NCBI GenBank assembly: GCA_937927975.1
Contig: CALEZT010000296.1
Span: 1-12,573, forward strand
Source: an uncultured Phycisphaerales bacterium
GTDB lineage: Bacteria > Planctomycetota > Phycisphaerae > Sedimentisphaerales > Anaerobacaceae
Length of the DNA stretch: 12,573 bases
Direction of reading: 5' to 3'
Shown piece by piece: positions 5,931-11,720 of the stretch. A program made the position numbers and the translations under genes. Under the pieces are notes generated by a model, which was not told where the DNA came from, ran no database searches, and saw nothing but the letters and a program-made list of their open reading frames with translations. Position 1 is the stretch's first letter. Each line of letters opens with the position of its first letter.

Positions 5931-5947
5931 AGGACCGACGCGGTCCT
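5931..5947. terminator. Hairpin between convergent TPR and phosphoesterase genes
   Basis: AGGACCG-ACG-CGGTCCT forms a 7-bp stem with a 3-nt loop. It sits 2 bp beyond the stop codon of the minus-strand phosphoesterase gene and 77 bp beyond the TPR stop. There is no clear T-run on either side, so it may end transcription only weakly or act as an mRNA 3' protector. Confidence 0.4.
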
Positions 5948-5949
5948 CG

Positions 5950-7308
5950 CTACTCCACTTGTTTGCCGTTGACCCGTCGTCGCTCCTTTCGGCTGGGGCT
6001 CTCTTCCACAAGCTCGTTGGGTTTGCCGTCGCGCTTGATGAGCGTGAAGCGGTCGTACAGGCTGCCCGTCGCGGTTCGGGCTTCATAGTGCAGCCGGTCG
6101 CCGTCGACGCGGATGATCTGATAGAGCTGAGTGTCCTCCGCGGCCCGCTTCATGAAGGGCCGCTCCTCCAGGCTGTACATCTTCGGACCGCTTACGGACA
6201 CGACGTACACCGTCCCGGCCGACTCGCTGCGGGCGGTCGCGCCGGTGGCGAGGTTCTCGTGGGTCATCAGCCCGCTGCGGGCGTAGGTGTGGTCGTGTCC
6301 CTGCAGGACGAGATCGACGCGGTGCTCGTCCAGCACCGGCTGCCAGAGGTCCCTCAGCTCGGTGTTGTCGCGTCCCTTGGCGGCCGCGTACAACGGATGG
6401 TGGAAGGCGACGACCGTCCAGCGGGCGCCCTTTCGCTGCAACGCGTTCTTCAGCCAGGGGACCTGCTCCTCCTGCCGTTCGCACGAGTTCAGCACGATGA
6501 TCCGTGCGCCCTGGTAGTCGATGGAATACACGGTCTCCTCCAGTCCGGCAGGGCCATGCTCTGGGAAGGCGAACATGGGCCGCCAGTGCAGGGACAGTTC
6601 CCTGGGGCCGTTCGCGTCCCGGCGGAAGTACTCGTGGTTGCCCGGAGCCGCAATGCAGGGAATCATCCGGTGCACGAAGCCCGCGGCGTAGAACCACTGG
6701 CCCCATTCGCTGTCGCTGTTGGCCCGATTGATCAGGTCGCCCGCGTGGAGGATGAACGCCGCCTTGGGGGCATCGACGAACGCCGATCGGATGACCCGGG
6801 ACCACTGCGATTTGATGTTGGTTTGCGCGTCCCCGACGTAGAGGAATGTGAAGGGCTCGGCCCCGTCGCTGGCCGTGGTGAAATGGGACCATTCGCTGAA
6901 GTTGTCGCCGGCCCCGACCCGGTAGGCGTACTTCGTTCCGGGTCGCAGGTCCGTGAACTCCACCGTGTGGCAGCGGGCCGATCCCAGGTCGCCTTCCAGT
7001 CGTACGGTCCTGGCCTGCACCTGCCTGGCACGCCCCTCAGAAAGCGGTCCTTCGCCGGCCGGTGCGATCTGGCCGACGCCCTGCGTGACGTCGGCGCTGG
7101 TTCGCCACGTGACGGCCTGGGTCCGCGCCGGGTCGTCGGTCCACGTCAGGATGATTCGGTCCGGCACGGGCGTCGGCGTGAACTCCGGCGCATGTCGAGG
7201 GGCAGTTGCGGGGCCATGGTCCGCTTCATGCCCCAGCCCGGCCGGGGCCAGTGACAAACACGCCAGAACAAGGACAGCCGCCAAGATCGTCGGTTTGAGC
7301 GTCTTCAT
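5950..7308 (-). CDS. Exported purple-acid-phosphatase-like metallophosphoesterase
   Basis: A 452-residue protein expected to hydrolyse phosphomonoesters or related esters outside the cytoplasm. A signal peptide covers about residues 1-26 (MKTLKPTILAAVLVLACLSL, then APAG). A fibronectin-like purple acid phosphatase N-terminal domain follows (about 48-147: IILTWTDDPARTQAVTWRT, then LRPGTKYAYRVG). The calcineurin-like domain (about 153-345) has the metal-ligand motifs in order: YVGDAQ (D160), HAGDLIN (D191), PGNHEY (N224, H225), FHHPLY (H303, H304) and GHDHTY (H338, H340). The active site looks complete, although GDLIN replaces the GDLxY of classic members. The start at 7308 has AGGA 8 nt upstream; an in-frame ATG at 7326 would only add six residues. 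A perfect inverted repeat lies 42 bp upstream. A second exported phosphoesterase (11184-10207) is near, consistent with phosphate scavenging. Confidence 0.9.
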   Translation of the reverse strand: MKTLKPTILAAVLVLACLSLAPAGLGHEADHGPATAPRHAPEFTPTPVPDRIILTWTDDPARTQAVTWRTSADVTQGVGQIAPAGEGPLSEGRARQVQARTVRLEGDLGSARCHTVEFTDLRPGTKYAYRVGAGDNFSEWSHFTTASDGAEPFTFLYVGDAQTNIKSQWSRVIRSAFVDAPKAAFILHAGDLINRANSDSEWGQWFYAAGFVHRMIPCIAAPGNHEYFRRDANGPRELSLHWRPMFAFPEHGPAGLEETVYSIDYQGARIIVLNSCERQEEQVPWLKNALQRKGARWTVVAFHHPLYAAAKGRDNTELRDLWQPVLDEHRVDLVLQGHDHTYARSGLMTHENLATGATARSESAGTVYVVSVSGPKMYSLEERPFMKRAAEDTQLYQIIRVDGDRLHYEARTATGSLYDRFTLIKRDGKPNELVEESPSRKERRRVNGKQVE

Positions 7309-7349
7309 CGTCTGAGTCCTATGCATAGTTGCCTGATTCGATTCGCAGG

Positions 7350-7364
7350 ATACGTCGGACGTAT
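7350..7364. promoter_or_regulatory. Perfect inverted repeat, candidate operator of the phosphoesterase gene
   Basis: ATACGTC-G-GACGTAT has two exact 7-bp arms around one base, 42 bp upstream of the phosphoesterase start. The size and position suit a dimeric repressor or activator site. I do not recognise the motif, and it does not resemble an enterobacterial Pho box. Confidence 0.45.
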
Positions 7365-7656
7365 GAGAGCATAGTCTCCCGCCGCACAGGGTGTTCGGTC
7401 AAAACGAGATTCGACGGTTGTTACGAAAGGGCAGCCGCGCGCCCTTTGTGTTGGAGGCTGCAGGCCGGCATGCTCACCGCGAGCTCGGTCGAATCCGGAT
7501 CGGTCCGCTGCTTGTTGCTTTCGTGTTCAAGCCGGAGGCCGCAACGCGATCAACTCACCTTGCACGACCATTTCGGGCGTGTTGTTCCGGCGGTTTCAAT
7601 GATCCCCCGAAATTCCGTGAAGAACCAAATTATCTGGGGGCATGAAGATTTTTCCT

Positions 7657-7705
7657 ATTGAGCGAAGCGGAGCGTCCGGCGATCGGATGCGACCGGTGTC
7701 TATTC
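7657..7705 (+). repeat. 49-bp dispersed repeat, copy B
   Basis: Same element and orientation as 5876-5924, with seven substitutions in 49 bases. It lies about 36 bp upstream of the -35 box of the 502-residue protein gene. The two copies flank the phosphoesterase gene as direct repeats. Confidence 0.75.
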
Positions 7706-7740
7706 TCATCCTCTATCCAGATCTCTTCGCAGTTTTCCGC

Positions 7741-7769
7741 TTGCCATTTCCCGTCTGTTCTCCTACAGT
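7741..7769 (+). promoter_or_regulatory. Predicted sigma70-type promoter of the 502-residue protein gene
   Basis: TTGCCA (7741-7746) and TACAGT (7764-7769) are separated by exactly 17 nt. Transcription would begin near 7776, giving a leader of about 75 nt before the ATG at 7852. Confidence 0.5.
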
Positions 7770-7851
7770 ATTCCCAGCGTGACATCGAGGATGACCGACA
7801 ATCGAGTGAGATTTCCAAACGGGTTGTATGGATCAGGAAGGGAGAAAACGT

Positions 7852-9360
7852 ATGGCGGGATTGAGAGGACTGATCGTAGGGGTGTGCGTCGTTGCGGGTT
7901 CGATTGCCTTCTGTCGGGCGGAGGATCGCAAACCGGAGGCGGAGGCGGGGTCGTGGATCGTGCTCCAGCAGGGGCTCGACAAGGACGCCGCGAGATACGA
8001 GATCCCTCTTTCGCTGAGCGAATCGAGATTCGGCCCGTCCGGCAACCAGCAGTCGGACAAGCCCTTCAGACGCCTGGGCGCATCCGAGAACGAGTTCACA
8101 CACCAAGTGGATTTCAATCCCACTCCCATGGGCACCCAGTACTCGCTCCTGCTTCGTCCAGCGAGGGAGATCGAGTGGCTCGGCCGAGAAGAATCCGGGT
8201 ACAATACATACCGTGTTGCGGTCCTGCAGGGCCGCGATGGGGAAGACCCGAAGACCCTCAAGGAAGGGTACGCCTCGCTGGGACAGAGCTTCTTCCTGCC
8301 CGTGGAGATTTTCGGCACTCAATTGGGCTTGCCCGCAAAGCAGATCATTCGCGGCTCTCTGGACTTCCGATTTGAGGCCCCACGGCCCGAGCTGTTTCGG
8401 GCATACCTGGCCCTGAATCTGAATGCGTCCCTGATGGGTTCGGTGATGACGGACTCTGCCAAGGTAGATGTGACCGTTGAATCCCCGGGATCGAGGCGTC
8501 TTGAAGATCGGCAGATCATGGTTCAGGTGGCTCCGTTCGACAAACGGTTGCGGCCCGACACCGCGTCGGGCAAGATCTCCGACATCATCAGTCTCCAGAC
8601 CTCCCGCCTGGTTGTCGAGAAGATCATGGCCGACTACTCTCGAATCGGCCTGGCCGTGGTGTACGGCCGGCTGGGGGAACGCAGTCCCGAAGAACTGGTG
8701 AACGAGGCGCGGGGCATCGCGGCCCGAAGGCCTCTGCCGCGGTTCGCACGGGTGGACCTGATCCGCAGGCGATTGGTCAACCTGGACGACCTGTGCGCGG
8801 AGACCGGGGAATCCGGGCGCATCGTACTGGTCTTTGGCGATCGTGCTCCGGAGGTGCCCGGGTATTATGAAGCCTCGGGTGGACGGCTTACCGCACCTCT
8901 GCCGATGGATGAAGACCTGATCAAGAAGACGCTCAGTTCCGGCGTGGAGACGCCGCTGACTTTGGTCTTCGTGTGCAGGAGATTCGATCCGGCGACCCTG
9001 TACGACAGGTGGCTCGGGACCGACCCGACGTTCTACGTGATCTCGGACTTCAGCCAGCCCTCGTATGCCCTGGCATCCAGAGGCCCTGGACCATATTATG
9101 CCAGGGGCATGGCGGGGTCCGGCTCGCAGCCCGAATCCCTGCGCGGCAAGTTCGCCCTGCCGGAGGACAAAGTGTCTGTGCTCCTGGTGGACGGCGCGGG
9201 CACGGTCCTCCACGTGGAACCGGACGCCCAGGACAAGCTCGAACGGGTCCTGACCGGAATCAACGAGATGATCCGCAGTCTGTCCCTGACCAGCGACCCG
9301 AACCTGCCGGCCGGGCCCGCTCCCTCGGCCGCTCCTGCTCCGTCGCGGCGTTCCAGATGA
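7852..9360 (+). CDS. Exported protein of unknown function
   Basis: A 502-residue protein that I do not recognise. The start at 7852 follows an AGGAAGGGAG ribosome-binding site (7835-7844, 7 nt spacing); an in-frame ATG at 7828 lies before that site and is unlikely. Residues 1-23 form a signal peptide (MAGLRGLIVGVCVVAGSIAF, then CRA, cut before ED), so the mature protein is periplasmic or outside. The body has a beta-rich N-terminal half (about 35-190) and a mixed second half. The segment about 440-475 (VSVLLVDGAGTVLHVEP, followed by a helix) resembles the end of a thioredoxin-like fold, but there is no CxxC and I would not assign that family. The tail is Pro/Ala-rich (PAGPAPSAAPAPSRRSR). No transmembrane segment other than the signal is seen. 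The gene is monocistronic, with the toxin-antitoxin pair 240 bp downstream under its own promoter. Confidence 0.8.
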   Translation: MAGLRGLIVGVCVVAGSIAFCRAEDRKPEAEAGSWIVLQQGLDKDAARYEIPLSLSESRFGPSGNQQSDKPFRRLGASENEFTHQVDFNPTPMGTQYSLLLRPAREIEWLGREESGYNTYRVAVLQGRDGEDPKTLKEGYASLGQSFFLPVEIFGTQLGLPAKQIIRGSLDFRFEAPRPELFRAYLALNLNASLMGSVMTDSAKVDVTVESPGSRRLEDRQIMVQVAPFDKRLRPDTASGKISDIISLQTSRLVVEKIMADYSRIGLAVVYGRLGERSPEELVNEARGIAARRPLPRFARVDLIRRRLVNLDDLCAETGESGRIVLVFGDRAPEVPGYYEASGGRLTAPLPMDEDLIKKTLSSGVETPLTLVFVCRRFDPATLYDRWLGTDPTFYVISDFSQPSYALASRGPGPYYARGMAGSGSQPESLRGKFALPEDKVSVLLVDGAGTVLHVEPDAQDKLERVLTGINEMIRSLSLTSDPNLPAGPAPSAAPAPSRRSR

Positions 9361-9395
9361 GGCGGCACCATGCTCGATTCAACGTCAGGATACAT

Positions 9396-9432
9396 AAGGC
9401 GTCGCGGGAACCGCCAATGCGACTGACGCCTT
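9396..9432. other. Inverted repeat downstream of the 502-residue protein gene
   Basis: AAGGCGTC (9396-9403) and GACGCCTT (9425-9432) are exact complements across a 21-nt loop. ACGCCTTGG is repeated again at 9477-9485. There is no T-run, so a termination role is uncertain. Confidence 0.35.
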
Positions 9433-9564
9433 GGAGCAGTATGTATGAAGATCAGAACATCGGTGTTTTTGACTTACGCCTTGGTAGCGTTGTCGATATG
9501 TCTCGCTGCTCGTCAACGGTTTGCGAAACTCGTTTCGTCCGACGGTTGCGTCGGGGCGGCGAGA

Positions 9565-9593
9565 TTGACCCGGGAGGGTCTTCGGAGTATACT
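9565..9593 (+). promoter_or_regulatory. Promoter and candidate operator of the toxin-antitoxin pair
   Basis: TTGACC (9565-9570) and TATACT (9588-9593) are exactly 17 nt apart. The expected start of transcription is around 9599-9601, on or next to the antitoxin ATG at 9600. An inverted repeat GACCC-GGGA-GGGTC (9567-9580) overlaps the -35 box and spacer, where an antitoxin or toxin-antitoxin complex would block polymerase. Autoregulation of this kind is usual for type II modules; here it is inferred from position only. Confidence 0.6.
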
Positions 9594-9599
9594 GTTGTT

Positions 9600-9833
9600 A
9601 TGAAAATGGAACTCGACAAGATCCTGTCGGAGGCGATGGAATTGCCGGCTCCTTTGCGGGCATTTCTGGCGGCCAAGCTCATCGAGAGCCTCGACGCCAA
9701 TGGGTCGCACGAGCTCTCCGACGAGTGGAAGGCAGAGATTCGCCGGAGGTGTCGGGAAGTCGATGAGGGATCGGTTCGCCTGGTGGATGCGGAAGAGGCC
9801 TTCGCCAAGGCCTATGCGAGACTGACCTCATGA
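9600..9833 (+). CDS. Antitoxin, addiction module component of TIGR02574 type
   Basis: A 77-residue acidic, mostly helical protein that should bind and neutralise the toxin encoded next to it. Recognisable family traits are the N-terminal helix pair (LDKILSEAMELPAPLRAFLAAKLIESL), then LSDEWKAEIRRRCREVDEGSVRLVDAEEAF; the W-EI-RR and the G before the final helix are typical of these short antitoxins. The stop overlaps the toxin start by 4 bases (ATGA, 9830-9833), so the two are translationally coupled. The frame is open upstream to 8973, but that part overlaps the preceding gene and a promoter ends just before 9600. A second in-frame ATG at 9606 is also possible; GGAG at 9584-9587 would lie upstream of the predicted transcript. 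Confidence 0.85.
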   Translation: MKMELDKILSEAMELPAPLRAFLAAKLIESLDANGSHELSDEWKAEIRRRCREVDEGSVRLVDAEEAFAKAYARLTS

Positions 9834-10117
9834 GAGTAAGGCTTCATCCCGAGGCCGAGGCGGAGATGATCGAAGCGGCCGCCTACTACGAGGACCAGCA
9901 GGCCGATCTGGGCAAAAGGTTTCTGGCATCCGTTCAGGATGCGATCAACAGTATCCGAATCAATCCTCGTCTCTATTCTGTGGTGGACCTCGACGTGAGG
10001 CGGTGTCTCACCAAAGTGTTCCCATTTGGCGTTCTCTTCCGGATTCTGCCCGATCAGATCATCGTGATTGCCGTCATGCGTTTGGCGCGTCATCCGGACT
10101 ACTGGAAACACCGGTGA
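9830..10117 (+). CDS. ParE/RelE-family toxin of a type II toxin-antitoxin pair
   Basis: A 95-residue basic protein with the ParE/RelE superfamily pattern: LHPEAEAEMIEAAAYYEDQ at the N-terminus, GKRFLASVQDAINSIRINP in the second helix, then strands DVRRCLTKVFPFGVLFRI and IIVIAVMRLARHPDYW at the C-terminus. ParE-like members poison DNA gyrase and RelE-like members cleave ribosome-bound mRNA; the sequence is closer to the ParE-like group, but the target cannot be told from sequence alone. It overlaps the antitoxin stop by 4 bases and has no strong ribosome-binding site of its own, so expression depends on antitoxin translation. Length is normal and nothing is truncated, so the module appears intact. 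It is convergent with the glycerophosphodiesterase gene, 89 bp away. Confidence 0.9.
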   Translation: MRVRLHPEAEAEMIEAAAYYEDQQADLGKRFLASVQDAINSIRINPRLYSVVDLDVRRCLTKVFPFGVLFRILPDQIIVIAVMRLARHPDYWKHR

Positions 10118-10206
10118 CGAAGGTCTGTCGCGTGGACCGGTACGGATGGAGGGTGGCAGGCGTGTACGGCGCTTCTCTCGCGGGTCACGGGTCACGGCTC
10201 CGCGCT

Positions 10207-11184
10207 TCAACGCGGCGGGCCTTTGTGGAAATACTTGGCTTTGGAGGCGGGGACCGGCTGGTCCGCATAGAGCAGCGGGGCCACCTGGCGCGGGATGTCC
10301 GTCTCGATGATGTCGACGCCCAGCTTCAGCAACGCGCGATAGTTCGGCTCGAGCGGCTCCATACTCGCGACCTGTCCCTCCAGGAACCGCCGGTCGATGT
10401 TGCGGGAGGTGCCTGCCATGCAGCGGGCGCCCTTGGCGTGAATCGCTTCGCATAGTCCCCGATCCTGGGGCGGCTCGTGGCCGACGAACGCGATGATGTT
10501 CCGCCAGGGAACGTCGAGCTTGTCGAACGCCTCTATTCGCAGGCGGTTGGGCACCATGACTTCCATCATGATATCCTTATTCAAGGCGTGGACCCGCTGG
10601 ATATCCCGATCGTTGTACACGATCAGCATGGCGCAGGCCTCGGCGTGATGCTCTTCGATCTTGCGGACCAGGTCTTCGACCGGGACATCCTTGTTGTCCA
10701 GGATGAGAATGGTCTTGCCGCGGGCCCACTCCAGCGCCTCGTCGAGCGTCGTCATGCGGTGCTCGGTGAGCGTGCCGTCGAGATCCTTCAGCCGCAACTG
10801 CCGGAGTTCTTCCCACGTGTGGTCCGCGACCCGGCCGGTCCCATTGGTGGTCCGCTCCAGCGTGGGGTCGTGGTGCAGCACGAGGACGCGGTCCTTGGTG
10901 TATCGGGGGTCGATCTCCAGCAGGGCCCAGCCATGGCGCAGGGTCTCCTCGAACGTCGCGATGCAGTTCTCGGGAAGGCCCTTGCCCGAGCCGCCGCGAT
11001 GCGCGCTGACCAGAGGCAGCGGGTCGCCCGGCGCGAACAACTCCCGCAGACCCTGGGGCGTCCGCGCATCGATCGCGTGCAGTCCGGCCGATGCCGCCTC
11101 CGCGACGGCGACAGGCCATAGCGACAGCGAAAAGACGACACAAACCAGGGCAACTCGGACGGTATGGGACTGTCTCTGCATCAT
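10207..11184 (-). CDS. Exported glycerophosphodiester phosphodiesterase
   Basis: A 325-residue enzyme of the GDPD family, which hydrolyses glycerophosphodiesters (deacylated phospholipids) to an alcohol and glycerol-3-phosphate. A signal peptide covers about residues 1-30 (VRVALVCVVFSLSLWPVAVA, then EA), so it acts outside the cytoplasm. Family residues are visible in order: SAHRGG (H62), LPEN (E72), LEIDPR (E90, D92) and LHHDPTLERTT (H105); the C-terminal LGVDIIETDIPR closes the barrel. The substitutions are conservative and the site looks active. The start at 11184 has GAGGAG at 11191-11196 with 6 nt spacing; a second ATG follows immediately, and the open frame to 11262 is excluded by the ribosome-binding site and a -10 box at 11233-11238. 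A 5-bp hairpin (CCGCG/CGCGG, 10200-10215) overlaps the stop codon. Confidence 0.9.
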   Translation of the reverse strand: MMQRQSHTVRVALVCVVFSLSLWPVAVAEAASAGLHAIDARTPQGLRELFAPGDPLPLVSAHRGGSGKGLPENCIATFEETLRHGWALLEIDPRYTKDRVLVLHHDPTLERTTNGTGRVADHTWEELRQLRLKDLDGTLTEHRMTTLDEALEWARGKTILILDNKDVPVEDLVRKIEEHHAEACAMLIVYNDRDIQRVHALNKDIMMEVMVPNRLRIEAFDKLDVPWRNIIAFVGHEPPQDRGLCEAIHAKGARCMAGTSRNIDRRFLEGQVASMEPLEPNYRALLKLGVDIIETDIPRQVAPLLYADQPVPASKAKYFHKGPPR

Positions 11185-11232
11185 GCGCAACTCCTCACAA
11201 GGGCTCTGGCGGCGGACCCGTTGGCGGCATCG

Positions 11233-11241
11233 ATTGTACCA
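11233..11241 (-). promoter_or_regulatory. Candidate extended -10 promoter of the glycerophosphodiesterase gene
   Basis: On the minus strand TGGTACAAT (11241-11233) is a TGn-TACAAT extended -10 element. The matching -35 is poor (TGGTGA at 17 nt), as is common for extended -10 promoters. Transcription would start near 11226, about 42 nt before the ATG. Confidence 0.4.
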
Positions 11242-11262
11242 CAGGCGACAGGCCGTCACCAC

Positions 11263-11720
11263 CTGCTCTCTTGGTCAGGAGCAACAACGCGCCAAGAGAC
11301 GTTTCATTCCCCCCAGATCAAGCTCCCCGTGCGAAATACCGACAGAAGAATGGTAAATGGCCCGGAATCCTCTTGCGACCGGGACGCCGATCTGCTATAA
11401 GGGCTTTTATCGGTCCGTGCGTTTTCCCACTGGCACGCCGATATGACGGAGACAAAGGGTTCTCGTATCACAGGACGCGTGGTGTCGTGTCGTTCGGCTC
11501 CTGGAGCCGCAAGGCGCAGGCGGAACGCGGAATTTCTCTATGCGCTCCCCGGCGTCGGGCTCGGGTTCCCCAGGCTACCCACGCAGAGTCGAGAGCAAGG
11601 GTTACGCCCTGTCGCTCGCGTACGGAAAGGAGGTGTTCGCCCGATCGGGTCCGGTGATTCAATTCTATCGCATGGGAAGAGTGTGGTTGAGGTACCAATT
11701 CGAGTGTGGAGGACATAACG
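11263..11720. other. Divergent intergenic region with long leader of the last gene
   Basis: About 460 bases without a convincing gene. A good promoter at 11373-11401 points right and implies a leader of about 310 nt. Within that leader is a perfect inverted repeat CGGCTCC-T-GGAGCCG (11495-11509). Small open frames here (for example 11443-11718) have no family resemblance. Confidence 0.55.
11373..11401 (+). promoter_or_regulatory. Predicted sigma70-type promoter of the last gene
   Basis: TTGCGA (11373-11378) and TATAAG (11396-11401) are exactly 17 nt apart, with four and five consensus matches. Transcription would start near 11408, far upstream of the ATG at 11721. Confidence 0.5.

Larger units (their letters stand above)
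7309..7851. other. Divergent intergenic region
   Basis: About 540 bases separate the divergent phosphoesterase and 502-residue protein genes. They hold a 15-bp inverted repeat (7350-7364), the second copy of the 49-bp dispersed repeat (7657-7705) and a promoter (7741-7769). Between about 7380 and 7650 plus-strand frames stay open (for example 7391-7645, 84 codons) but show no ribosome-binding site or family resemblance, so I see no gene there. Confidence 0.6.

Noticed and set aside
3712..5931. 739-codon open frame on the minus strand opposite the TPR gene
   Set aside because: It mirrors the 34-residue periodicity of the plus-strand TPR repeats, crosses the orphan terminator, and has no ribosome-binding site or family resemblance.
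5959..7254. 431-codon plus-strand frame opposite the phosphoesterase
   Set aside because: The minus strand has a complete set of metallophosphoesterase motifs and a signal peptide; the plus frame is a high-GC shadow.
7391..7645. 84-codon plus-strand frame between the divergent genes
   Set aside because: No ribosome-binding site, no recognisable motif, and base composition like non-coding spacer.
7630..9213. 527-codon minus-strand frame opposite the exported protein
   Set aside because: The plus-strand gene has a promoter, a strong ribosome-binding site and a signal peptide; the minus frame has none of these.
8973..9833. Long in-frame extension of the antitoxin
   Set aside because: It overlaps the previous gene, and the promoter plus family length point to a start at 9600.
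11233..11262. Pho-box-like CTGTCGC/CTGTGG upstream of the glycerophosphodiesterase
   Set aside because: The half-sites are poorly matched and not 11 nt apart as in known Pho boxes.
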